In this document: positions 12,008 through 23,760 of the stretch, piece by piece
Layout of the letters: the number at the start of each line of letters is the position of its first letter
Position numbering within the stretch: position 1 is the first letter of the stretch
Assembly (NCBI GenBank): GCA_963969395.1
Contig: OZ017799.1
Span: 5,644,501-5,708,500 of the forward strand
Reading direction: 5' to 3'
DNA: 64,000 bases
Origin: Pseudoscleropodium purum
Taxonomy: Eukaryota; Streptophyta; Bryopsida; Hypnales; Brachytheciaceae
Program-made: the position numbers and the translations under genes
Notes under the pieces: model-generated
What the model saw: the letters and a program-made list of their open reading frames with translations, nothing else
Database searches by the model: none
What the model was told of the DNA's origin: nothing

Positions 12008-14292
12008 ATGGGTAGCGATGTGGATATGACCGAATCGAGCTCAGGTATAGTTTTCAAGTAGATGATCGGTGCACGGTGCTTGAGGCTTTGTCTTAAACCC
12101 TAAAGGACCAAGAAGCCCTAATTGAGCCTCATGTTGTTTTAGCAGTTTTGAGTAGGTCATCTGGGGACCATCTTGTCCAATTTCATTTACTTTTGGACCA
12201 ACACTGCAATGTTCTTCACTGATTCTGGTGGTCATTAAAATTTTGGTCTCATCTGAATAACATGATTCTCACTATTTTATGATCTATCAAATTGGTCATT
12301 CTACAACCTTGAATTCTTGGTCTTTTAGGGGTTTAAAAGCTAATGGTCAGTTGTGATGAAATCGGATTATTGGAATTTTTTGTGGTTATTGTATAGTCAC
12401 ATTTTGTTGGTTTTCTCAGCTTTACTGTGAGAGTCGTTACTCTTATGAGAATTCAATTCTGGCATGGCTGTACTGAGAATATTGCATTGCCTTTCCAGGT
12501 TCAGAAGGAGGATATGTGCAAGCGGATGCCTCCACACCGGTAGTAGGGCCGTCACCTTCCGGGAAAGGGAAAGGGCCCGCTAAAGCAGGTGGTGGGAATA
12601 CTAAGGGTGCCAGGAAGGCCATTCTGAAAGATTCAAGCCCTGCCAACAGCGACGACGAAGGTGATACTAAGGCAAATGATGGGCAGGGGCCTTCTCACAA
12701 GGGTTCTGCGAGAGGTAGTGGGGGAAAAGATGACGATGAGGAGGAAGAGGAGAATATGGACCATGAAGAGCTTGGGAAGTACAACACTGTTGATCCTGAC
12801 AAGATGCGGTGAGTCAGTCTTCCTTTACGGTTTCCCTTTGTGAAGCTTTGAAATTCACGTGGTCCCAGTGATGATTTCTCCATGCTTCACATCTTCAGGC
12901 ATCTTCAGGCTATTCTTTTCTTTTCGCTATTTGACGTTATCAATGCTTAAAGGAAAATTTGGTAAAGTTAGACGTTTTACTGATTTTCAGACTCCAATTA
13001 TTGGGAAATGTACAATAGGAAGATAGTGACATAATAGTCTGCAAGTAGCTACAGGGAAATGATCACTGGGAAACCTATCTATGAATCGCAGGGATGTATC
13101 TCATGAATTGCGATTTACGTTTCCTGCCTCTCAACGATCAATCTCCCCATGATGTTGTCTTAATAATTCTGGAACATTCTAATTTTACTGGAAATGGTGT
13201 TGTCTGCAATGTGTGCAGAGCTGTGCTAGCAACCTTCACCCCTGAACAGATGAGTCGATATGAGTGCTATCGACGTTCTGGATTTCAGAGGGCCAACATG
13301 CGACGTGTATGTTTCTACCTCGTGCACTCATGTTGGGATCTCGCAAAATTACGGTGAACAGGAATAGGCCCAAGTTTGATAGGATACTCATTCTCGCTTA
13401 GCCTTTTATGGAGTTTTCGAAGTGATTGTCATATTCCGATGAACTATTGCATTGTGTCTATTTTAACGGGTCTGCTTGTGTGTTGAGGAGGGGTGCAGCT
13501 GCTGCAGAGTGTATCTGGTGCTCCAGTGTCGGTTCCCATGACAATCGTTATCTCCGGAATAGCTAAAATGTTCGTTGGGGAGCTCGTGGAGATAGGTATG
13601 CTTGTTTTTTACAAACTTTGAAATGTGAAGTTTGGTCTTGCTCTTTCTGAACAAGATTTCATTAACTGAGTTTATTTGTCATCATCCTGAGTTCATTGGT
13701 TCTCCCATTATTCGTAAGTGATAGTGTTTCGTAATTTCGTTTCTAAGTCGTTTTGTGTATTCCGTGGTGTAATGTGTTAGCTGCTTATAGGTTGCAAAAG
13801 TAATTGTGTTTAACTTGATTCAATATTTACCCCCCAAGTCCCTGAACTAGACTACTTCCTAAACTAGGTCACTTTTGGTACGCCCCAATTGCAAGTGCCT
13901 TCGGTGAGAATAGCAAATCCACTTCAGAGGCTAACAGTTCTGTCGTCTAAAAATGTAAGATGTGATTTTTTGGTATCCATTAATACATTCTTTTCCCTCC
14001 TTGAAGTTTTTTAAATGATTCATTTGAACTTCTATAGATATAGAAGTAGACACTTCTGGCCATTTGGGCACCTGGGTGGTAAGGAATAGGCATTATGTGC
14101 CTTAGTTTGGCGGGCACAGTATGTTATCCAATACTGATCCGTGAACTACTTCCTTTGCTTACAGGACGGATAGTGATGACTGAAAGAAATGAGACTGGGC
14201 CGATTCGCCCTACGCACATTCGTGAAGCCTATCGACGACTAAAGCTCGAGGGCAAAGTTCCTCTACGTAGCAGGCCTCGTCTCTTTCGGTAG
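12008..14292 (+). CDS. TAF11: Transcription initiation factor TFIID subunit 11 (TAF11)
   Basis: Five exons join in frame: 12008-12044, 12499-12808, 13219-13306, 13499-13595 and 14165-14292, giving 219 residues. All introns are GT-AG. Residues 13-110 are disordered: Ser, Gly and Lys rich, then a strongly acidic run near residue 100. Residues about 117-219 are the TAF11 histone-fold region, with FTPEQMSRYECYRRSGF, then LLQSVSGAPVS, ISGIAKMFVGELVE, and the C-terminal RNETGPIRPTHIREAYRRL. In TFIID, TAF11 pairs with TAF13 and contacts TBP and TFIIA. The tiny first exon (12 codons plus one base) was chosen because it is the nearest upstream ATG exon with a donor of matching phase. Intron 1 carries an inverted-repeat element. 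Confidence 0.95.
12094..12335. mobile_element. MITE-like element in TAF11 intron 1
   Basis: About 242 bases bounded by an inverted pair. The left end reads TAAACCCTAAAGGACCAAG. The right end is its complement with one base gap and one mismatch (CTTGGTCTTTTAGGGGTTTA). The right end is nearly identical to the right end of dispersed repeat B (GGTCCTTTAGGGGTTTA at 50159-50175). There is no coding content. It lies wholly inside the intron and leaves the splice sites intact. No target-site duplication could be fixed. Confidence 0.6.
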
Positions 14293-14305
14293 TGGGAGTG
14301 CTTGA

Positions 14306-14509
14306 TATTATTGTTTTTCTCTGTCAAGAAGTGTGAAGGAACACGTCAACATCCAACAACCTGAACCAGAATTCAAGTGCTATGATGAAGACGGCCAACA
14401 TGTCTTGAACAAAGCTAGACTTGCTTATGTTCTCTCAGCTCATCCAAGTGAGCATACTCATGAGGAAACCAGCGGAAGGTTGAGGCGTCTGATTGTGTTC
14501 ACTGAATGA
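14306..14509 (+). other. Unrecognised coding-like open frame downstream of TAF11
   Basis: A frame open from 14306 to the TGA at 14507-14509 with coding-like composition but no ATG near its start. It encodes a segment with EPEFKCYDEDGQHVLNKARL and ends LRRLIVFTE. A possible splice acceptor (gtcaag) sits at 14323-14328. It begins only 14 bases after the TAF11 stop, so it is probably in the TAF11 3' untranslated region. It might be an alternative last exon or a remnant of another gene. I do not recognise the peptide. Confidence 0.3.
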
Positions 14510-17500
14510 CAAAGACCTCTTTAGGTTCACAATGCAAATTGGATTATTTCATCTGTTCGTTTTGTTTAGAGTTTTGCTGAGGATGGCGGAGGATTATGTT
14601 GTGTGTTGTCAGTCCAAATTCAAGTCATCTAAGACTGTTTTGGGATTTTACATTTGACTGTGACTCTCAAATAATGATAGAAAACGATCACCATGACTTC
14701 TAACTTCTGGTCTTGCATCCCAATTTTGACCATCAAATTGCTCTTATGTATTTTAACTCTACTAATGAAATCAAGCTTCCCAAGGCTTGTTTCTATTTCT
14801 ATTTTAAAACTTGAAACTTGTTCCTAATATTTCAGGTATTGCAATTTGAAGTTTATATGCATGACATGATGTGGAATTTTAAAAATAGAATGACTTACAC
14901 TATGGTATTCCTAAAATTTGGTTTACACTATGGTATTCTACTCTACATTTTAGACCTAAAGTTGTAGATCTCACTTGAAATTTATGAGCTTTTCTATTAG
15001 TAAAAGTAATTGTATACAACATATACAAAATTGCTCATCATTATAGAAAACTTACATCCAATGCATGCTTGGATTCCAAGTATTCTTCCCTAATCAATCT
15101 CTTAAAAAAGTAAGAATAAAGGTTGAAAGAGGATATGCCATGAATATATGTAAGTTAGACAAATACAAGTAATACTTTAAATTATAATATGTGATCTAAA
15201 TGATGATTTTCTTAGATCTAACAAATACAAATTATTCTACTTGTATATACTTAGTCAAAAAGACACCTTGCATGTAATACTTCTCCTTAGAATAATGATA
15301 TGAACCATTATAGTTTGATCAACAAATGTGAACCATTGTAGGAAACAAAAATGCAATTTTTCATTTGAAACTTGTGATGAAAAATTAGGGTACTTAGATG
15401 CTTCAAAAACTCTTCTATAATGATTGTAGTGGCAATAGACAAACAAAGATTCCCAAAACATGGATTACCTTGTACTAGATTCTCACTATTTCAAATCTAT
15501 GTTGAAAAACTATGTCAAACCATGATTTGGTGTTGAATTTGTATTTTTTTTAAAACACAATTGTGTTAGTTTCAGCCCATATTTTATTTTTTAAAAAGCA
15601 CATTCTGAAATGTTTTTTTAAATGTGGATTAGTACTAATATCTAGTTCTTTAAACTTCTTAATCTTTAACAAATTTTATTCATATAAAAGATATTTTTTG
15701 AATTTGAAACCAACCATCAGAATGAAGTTAATCAAGTCTAGCTTATACACCAACTCAAAATTTTGAAAAAAAAATTCAAAATTCAATATATTATTGCAAT
15801 TTGAACTTTGGGCCTATTAATATGGAATGCCAATTTCTAATTATAGCATGACACAAAAATTTGATTTGCACTATGATGCTTAGTACTATGATTTACAAAT
15901 GGTGACATTTTCATTTTTTTTTAAATAATTTTGTATTAGACATGAATTTTATTAACTTTTTAATTCAAAAATTCACAATAATTTCAAATTTTGGCAAAAA
16001 AAATATATGAAAATTTTATGATTTCTAGAAGAGATGTGATTTTATGTACGAAAAATAAAAATAAAATTTTCCATTCATCATATGGTTGCTAAATGGGAAC
16101 ATACAAAGTAATTAATTTATTCTTTGAAAAAGTGGTAACCTACATGAAGGTCAGATTTAGACATAAATTAAGTATTTTTTCTAAATGTCTGGAAAATTAC
16201 AATTGAAATGTTCAAAATGTTGCAGAAATTTTTCATCTATATAGTCTAAATATAGCCTTAAGCTGCAAATGATATGTTTCCTAAAACAAAATAAAATAGA
16301 AGTTGTCAAATACAAAAAATTGGGATGTCGGAATGAAAAAATCCTAATAGCAATAATTCCAACTACTAAATCCCTTTGCACCCAAAAAAAGAAGTATTTC
16401 TACACTTAGGTGCCAAATCAAACCTTCACGTACAATAATAGGATTGTCATTCTTGAATTAATAATGTTGAGTACAACACTTGCTTTACAAGATGATTCTA
16501 AGAAAATAATATGTCTACCAAAAAATTTGAATGATAGAATAGGTAGTTTATAAGATTATTGGCCCTTACTATACAACAATGACTAATAGCACACCACATG
16601 GTTAAGTTCAATGAAATGGCATTTGGTATGGTCAAAAATGTGATATTCAAAAGCTATTTTATACAAATAGGCTAGACTAATTTGTTGTGTAAAAGGTCCA
16701 AAATCCTCACTTGCGATTGGACAAAAGGTTGAAATTGATCCAAACTCCTTTATACCTAAATTCAATGGCAAATAGGTCAAATTAATTTTTTATTCAGAAA
16801 AGACATGATCTAATGTGGCTTGAGCTTGGTGAATTGGGTGTATTAAGAATGGAAGACCAATTCTTTGCCTTGGAGCCAATGTCAAATTCCAATTAAATTT
16901 TTTTTATTGAATATTATTTTTTCAACAAATGAGATTATTAGATCCATTGGTTTTGGGGCAATTCAATCTTTAGGTGTAAAGTAGCCTTGAAATGAGAGGT
17001 GGAAAGGGGCTTAAATTTTCTAAGTTTTATTAAATTACCCTGACTTTTTGGCCTCAAGGCCTTTACATATGGAAAAATTGGCATTCCTTATAATCTTATC
17101 CTAATGTGTAGTAGAGGGCAGCTTTAAGCCTAAACAATCAACCTGAAGGAAAATTGACCAAAATTTGGGTGTAAAATGGCCCTAAATGCACTATCTCTTG
17201 TGATGATGCATCCCCCTCTAGATTACAATTAATGCACCCTCTCCCCTTTGATGGTTGATCTTAAAAAATAAATAATACAGATATAGATACTTAGGGATAT
17301 AGATACTTAATTTGAGATATACACACACAATATGAATACATAATATGATTAATTAGAAATATGGGATATAGATATGGAATATGGATACAAAAGATATATG
17401 AAAATCCCACTAATATATCCCATATCTATTGGTGGCTAAACAACTCTTGGAAAATACAAATAATTGTGTGTGGAGATTACTTACCAATTAGTAATATGAA

Positions 17501-18035
17501 TCAACTAATTCACTTTTAGAGGGGTAGTCAATCCTTTTTTTTGGCACTTTGAAGACAAATTGCATCATCTCAAAATAAATGTCTACTTTTTGCTAGTTAA
17601 AAGTAATCTTTTTTTGCCAAATTTTTCCCATTTCTATTTAAAATGTAGATGGAGTTGCCAAATTTGAATGAAAAGTGTATGAATATGTACAATTAAAAAG
17701 TGTTCTTTGCTTCACCAAATTTTAAGTGATCACCATCTTAGCTCTTTCTCAAAAAGTGAAAAAAAAGGGTTGGAATAGTACAATAAACTATCTACTCAAG
17801 AAAAGTAAACAATTGTCTAAAACTAATTGAATTGTTCCCTATGAATAAGTATCCACTCAAAGAATAAGATAGTGATTATTATCACAAAGCTTTCACAAAA
17901 CACGGTTGCTATTTTTGTCTAAAAAGGTGCTAATTTCTTGAAATTTTGACATTTTAACAGATATGGTGATCTATGCAAATTAAAATATGTCGATTTGTAT
18001 CAATGATTGAAAAAAATTGACAGTTAGTTCAAAGT
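14510..18035. other. AT-rich gene-free DNA
   Basis: 3.5 kb of strongly AT-rich sequence with only short, biased open frames. At 17270-17420 there is a degenerate run of 'gatatagatac/ggaatatggatac' units followed by a 'cccatatctatt' segment, resembling a similar tract near 36480-36600. No gene is supported. Confidence 0.5.
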
Positions 18036-18274
18036 CATTAGAAGATTTTGAGAGCCTCCGGATGCTTGTGAGTTATCATAGCCTATGAATGCAGGGAATA
18101 GATTTGGCGCAGCGGTCTGACGTAGCCGAGCCCCTGCCACGTCATTGACCATTTTTTTTTTTTTTTTAATGAAAAAGAAAATTTTGACATTAGGCTGATC
18201 CCCTCGTTGCAAGGAATAGCAGTGGGGGAACAAGCCCGAAACAAGCTTCTGGACCCCCCAAAACTCTTCTAATG
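18036..18274. mobile_element. MITE-like element, copy 1
   Basis: 239 bases bounded by the inverted pair CATTAGAAGA and TCTTCTAATG. The interior is GC-richer than the flanks, with 'ccctgccacgtcattgacc' followed by an 18-base T run. A second element with the same ends lies at 32946-33208, apparently in the opposite orientation. No coding frame and no clear target-site duplication. Confidence 0.5.
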
Positions 18275-21155
18275 TAATTGGTGGATTGGGGTAAAAAATC
18301 AATTGCATTTCGGAAACAACAGGTGCAAAACTAGAGGGAATTTTGAAGGGCCAGAAATCCATTAGTGCCACCCAAAGATTACAGGATATTTGGTTGCCTC
18401 CTTTGAGTATTTGGAGGATTTCGGTTGTCTTTGAGCAATCTCCACTAGCTCATACTTGACAAGATCAAAACAAACATAGAGGGTATCAACCTTGGGAAGG
18501 AGTTTAGGAATATTAGGTCTTAAAGACTTAGTGCCATTGTGCCAATGCGCCACAACAAAGAAGCCAAAAAAGGGTAAGGCTTGAAATCTTGTTTCATTTG
18601 TTCATATAGAAAAAAGAAAGTAAAGTAAGGTCTTTTCTACTAGTGGCCATGGTCCACCATCTCCTAGTGGCACCTCTATAGCTCCCACATGGCCAATAAT
18701 TTATAGAAATTTTGCAATTTGAAGGAAATTAGCTGGTGAAAAATTGAAATTAGAGGAAATAAACTACTTTTTGTGATTCAAAGGATGCAACTGGTGCCCA
18801 TTGAAAAAGATAACGATTTGTTTTCATGAGAGGAGGAAATCAACTCAAGGACCTCCCAAAATTTCCCCAAAACTGATTTGTATTCCTTTCAAATTCACCC
18901 CCAAAGCTAGACTAGTCACATTCTTGTGACTTTTTTTGCCTCACCATTTCCCCAGGGCGTGACTTTGAGCATTGAATTTCAATTCTGTCTCTTCCACAAG
19001 AAGCCCTGAATCTCTTTCTTTACTTCAAAATTAAGCATTTCCTTCACTTCTCAAAAACATCCAAACAGAACATTTAATAAAGCCATCCATGATTGGACCG
19101 GAGGGGTTTAGTGCTGTAATAACTGAGTTCAACACTGATCTGGGATGCAGAACTGAAGCTTTGTAGGGTACAAAATAGTGCAAACTTTAAGAACTTCAGT
19201 GCAATGAAACTGAGATTCGAGATCTTATTGATTACTGAACTGGCAGCAGGCTTTAGTTGAATTATGCACTCGAGAGAAAAGATCCCCAAATCCACATTCC
19301 AGAGAGGATTCAAGACTGTTTTTGTTCAGCTAACCTCAAAAGCAAGCAAACCAAGGCGTGCAGTCCGTCATTCTTAGACACGAAGGTGACAGAGACAAAC
19401 CTTCATTTCCTGACAGAAGGAAGTACAAAAAAATTCCGTCGTTATCTTTGGCAACAATACTTTTAAGAAACATAGACTAAACTATGCGTGCCACCAATAC
19501 AACAGGGAGAAAAGAATTCACTGAGGCGCACAAGACTAAATTTGAGACGTTCGAGACTCCAAACAGGATTCGAATTCTTCACAGATTTGTTCCCTGCTTT
19601 GTAGTCATCCTTTGCAAACTATCCACTCAAAAAAACACGTAAACAATTGTCTGAATTGTGTCATGCACAAGCACACACATCTGCATCTTCTAAGTTATGT
19701 TTGGGCTCTTAACATTTGTACAAAAATCAGAAAGATAGCTCTCCACCTCCTGAAGGATGTTGCAATCATTCTTGTAGCCTCAAGTCAAGGACAGACACAA
19801 CAGAACTCATTGATGAGAACACTGCCACCCCCACCAGTCTAACAACAATTTGCTGTAAATTAAACAAAAAGCCAAGATTTTGAGACGTTGTATCAATTTA
19901 AAAAAAATTTAACTGTACAAATTCAAACTACATATGATAGAGATCACATAGGAAAAGAAAACACAACAATATCACTTACAAATTGAATGATTAGAATGTT
20001 TGATCATGAAGGTGTTAAAACTATGAAAGTGATTTGAAGCCTTTCAATCACCTCTTTTCACATGTCAAATCTAAAAAGTTGGTAACCAAAAAATATTAAG
20101 TTAAAGGACATAACTTGCATAATCCCAATCAATTTACAACTTCTCAAAATCTCTTCTACAATTCTTAAAAATGAACTTCTAATGTGAATTTTTCTCTGAG
20201 ATCTAGTGTATTTGAGGCTCCTTTCCAAGAGCTCTTGACACTACAGAAAGTCAAGATTGCAATGGACACCCTTGCTCAAAATCTTGAATAGAAAAATCAT
20301 AATCAATCATTTTCAAAATCAAATTTTTGGTGCTAAAACTAGACTTCAAAAAGAATTTTTCAAAAATATAAATTACTAGAAATAGCAACTTGGTTGGGTT
20401 TTATTTAACTTCAAAATATTGTCAACACTAAAATTTGGTACCTTAGGCATTTAGGCGCTAAGGTAGCGATGAGCTATTTCCAAGCATGCCCTAGTAAATG
20501 TAAATAATAAACTGATACTTATTGCAAAATTTTGCAAAACACAGGGACATTGGTAATTAAGGAATCAGGAAATCTACCAATAAAACATTGAGCTCTCATA
20601 ACTATTACATATAAATTCAAATGCCATGAAATTTGGCAGACGACAAATCAACAACCCGCATTAGAGAGTCAAGAGTAAACAGGAAGCGCTTCAGTCGAAA
20701 GACAACAGTGCGGCATTTTACAAAGTCTTCCAACATTCCATTGCATAGTGCATGCACAAAATTGTTACAAACAGAAAGACAATCCCAACCTTAAATGCTG
20801 GACCAAATGAATCCTAACTTTGCATATCCTCTAGTCTGTTCCTAAATCTGCTTCAAGAAATGTCCTCTCCTGAAATTCCCTTCTAGACAGCTTCCATTTT
20901 AGACACACAAATACGTAGCTCTTTTATCGATGATAAGGATTCTAAGTTTCTGCTCAGATTTGAACAAGACATCATCTTAAGACTGGATAATGAGACACAC
21001 TGGTTGCCTGTCTCACCAATGAAGATGCATGGGAGTGATCCGGTATATGTTGCTCAGAAACAGGGCGGCACCAAGGTTGACACGAGCAAGGACCGGTTTT
21101 AAAACCTGCTGTTCAAGGGACGTAAGTCACAATGGTAGCCACCTGAAGCTGATAT
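18275..21155. other. Gene-free DNA downstream of SAP18
   Basis: 2.9 kb with no supportable coding region. The part near 20,900-21,155 is probably the 3' untranslated region of SAP18, which is transcribed toward it. The rest is AT-rich. Confidence 0.45.
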
Positions 21156-23249
21156 TCAACTGTAAATAGCCACATCAAGAAAGTCCCCGGTCTGCAAAAC
21201 CCCATGCAAATTCAACGTCAATTCGCTGAAAGCTCAAATTAAGTAATGAATCAACGCATCGAGAAACTAAAACACATATAGCTTTCGCAAAATTGCGGAC
21301 GAGTCATTTCATAGGAGAGCACGTGAAATGAACTACCTGGAATTGAAGTTCTTCAAGACTCCGAAAATCGTCACCTCTTCTTCCGGACGGAGTCGAATAT
21401 GTCAAGCCGACCTGTGAACTCAAGGAATGCCAAGAATTGGACATTAGCACAAAGAAGTTCTCATAGAATGACAAATAGTACTAATAGAATACGGTTAGAA
21501 AATGGAGTCCTATTACAGAATCAGATCATCAAGGTTTTCTCAACTATTGAGATATGGAAGCTTACAGTGCGAATCACGTTGCGACCACTTCGGTCAGGGT
21601 AGACAAAAGCGAAAGACAATCGTGCATCTCGCTTCCTCGCCGCCGGAGCAACCTCCTTCACCTGAAGATAAAAAATACGAAACAACAATAGCTCAGTGTC
21701 CTCATATGACATTGATCGACAAAGAGATATCTTGCCAAATGAATAATAGTCATAGAAAACCCTCGGAGACAAAGGCTCATGACTTTTCCTGGTGCTGAAC
21801 CTGTAACTGCCCAAATGGCTAAACGTGGCCACTTCCATTTCCATATAGTTGAGACGAATACTTGAGGAAGCTCAAAGAAGGTATCAGACTGTACCAATGG
21901 AAAGAAGAAATCATATTCTACATTTCTGAATGATATGAATATGTTCCAAAAAATACGGCAATCGATAATTAGCTTCCACAGTTGAATTCCTACTCTTAGC
22001 TTGGGCACTTCGGGGTTAAACATAACCCACACATAAACTTTAAAAATTGTTCAACGTGATACTTGTATCATAATATGAAAAGTACTACTAGCACTATGAA
22101 AGCTGAAGCAAACGTCAACACTGCTAATTCATCTTCATGACTCTCGACAAACCGTACAAAAAATCTGGTATTGTAGTAATGTAGACAGAAATTAAAACTA
22201 AGAATGTCCCCGGAGGAATGGAAACAACTGCCACATGACGATGAGTGTGCGCTCACCAGATCAGTCAGCTCTCGCAAAGTGGCATCTCGCCATGTGTAGA
22301 TTTGAACCTCGTCCTTGGGCTCTTTCCCTCGCATGCTAAAATCTTCAACTGTGTGGTGGCCACCATTCTGTATCAAAACCAAAAAAATGCATGTCAAGTT
22401 CACTCAGAGTAAATCAATATAGCGCAAGTGAAATCATATTCAATAATGTTGACGGGACATGAGTAGCATAGAAGACATATCTTGCAAACCCGCCGTATCC
22501 GATGTATAAAGGAGCCTAGTGTATTTACAATTAGCAAAACGTCAAGAGATCAAACCCTAGGAGATCCCTTTTTGTCAATTTTTGAGTACATGTACTATTA
22601 GACCTTAATCAGACAACCTGAAGAGCCTTGCAGTCATTCTGGCCGTATCACAAACCCTATTTGCTCTGCTCCATAAGTTTGTGAATGTGATTTATAAGGG
22701 TCTTCGAAGACCACCCTGAAGTAGGGAGGTCTTCAGAGCATCGGTCACGGAGGAAGAAACCCTATCAAATGCTAAGGTTTCTTCTCCGGGTTCCCTATAT
22801 TGCAAACTGAACCATTCTGACTAATAAACACGAACATTTGAGACGGGAGTGAGAATAATACCCGAGTGAAGACTCGCAGGAGCAGAGGGCATGTCTGCAA
22901 CAACACATGCAGCTCACAATCAGTACAATGGCAAGACAACTTTTGTACGTCTAGACAAGTGATATAACAATTCTGCACATGTCGACTGGACTCCAGAAGT
23001 CTGTCCACATCATTTCCAAAGCACAACACCACAAGTTGCTGCTCTGGAACAAAACCGGTATTACCGCTTATTATTGTGGGCAATGTGAGAGCTTGTGACC
23101 TAATTACATCATCAAGAAGCAAGTCCAACCTTCTCTCGGTCGACCACCGGAATATTGGCAGGTGGGCCAGAAGGTCCTCTGGGTCCGGACATATTGCGAG
23201 GACCGCGTGGTTGCGCATCCGACGGTGCTGCTGTTACGTGCGCTGCCAT
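21156..23249 (-). CDS. SAP18: Histone deacetylase complex subunit SAP18
   Basis: Six minus-strand exons keep one frame: 23249-23130, 22894-22862, 22367-22257, 21661-21566, 21411-21337 and 21191-21156, giving 156 residues. Each exon is a whole number of codons. Exon 2 has only 11 codons (TCPLLLRVFTR). Residues 1-35 are Ala, Pro and Gly rich. The ubiquitin-like SAP18 fold follows: VVDREK, TCPLLLRVFT, GGHHTVEDF, GKEPKDEVQIYTWRDATL, RRDA-type KRDARLSFAFVYPD, and the end TGDFLDVAIYS. The protein belongs to Sin3-HDAC repressor complexes and to the ASAP/PSAP complexes that touch the exon junction machinery. STR8 is divergent, 511 bases away. Confidence 0.96.
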
Positions 23250-23760
23250 TTCCAAAAATTCTTAACTCCACAACGACAAACTCGAACCACAGCAAACCCA
23301 ACTAAACCACAATGAATTCTAATTGCGAGTATCCCGCCACGACGATGAAACTCAAGAATCGTCTCGCCAACACAAAAACCCAGGAAGATGTTGGAACTAA
23401 CTTAGACCCTTGGTGGGGGTTTAGGGTTGGGAAAAAACGGTTGGGAACATGTTGGGAACAGGCAAGGGAACATCCTCAACCAGCAATCCAGTTTGCTCAT
23501 CAGTCTCTTTTCCTCGCCTCATCGTTGCAATTTGGCAGTCGTAGTTGTAAACCTCAGGATTTGCTACACGATAGCAGTATATGAAATTTGTAGAATACCG
23601 CACGCATTTAAAGAATCTCTCAATTTTGTTTCAAGATTTGAAATGAGATAGTTGTGAGACTTGTAGAATTCGTAAGCATTTATAGAATCTCACAATTTTG
23701 TTTCATGGTTTGAAATGAGATAGTTTCTGCGAGGCACTGCAGATTTGAGAGCGTTTCGTA
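23250..23760. promoter_or_regulatory. Divergent intergenic region SAP18/STR8
   Basis: 511 bases separate the two start codons, so both promoters or leaders must overlap here. It includes a direct duplication of a 73-base unit on the STR8 side (separate entry) and a 'tttagggttggg' telomere-like motif near 23419-23430. Confidence 0.55.
23588..23733 (+). repeat. 73-bp tandem duplication in the STR8 upstream region
   Basis: Two adjacent diverged copies, 23588-23660 and 23661-23733. Both begin TTGTAGAA and contain AGAATCTC, CAATTTTGTTTCA and TTTGAAATGAGATAGTT in the same order. It ends 27 bases before the STR8 start codon, so it is probably leader or core promoter. Confidence 0.85.
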
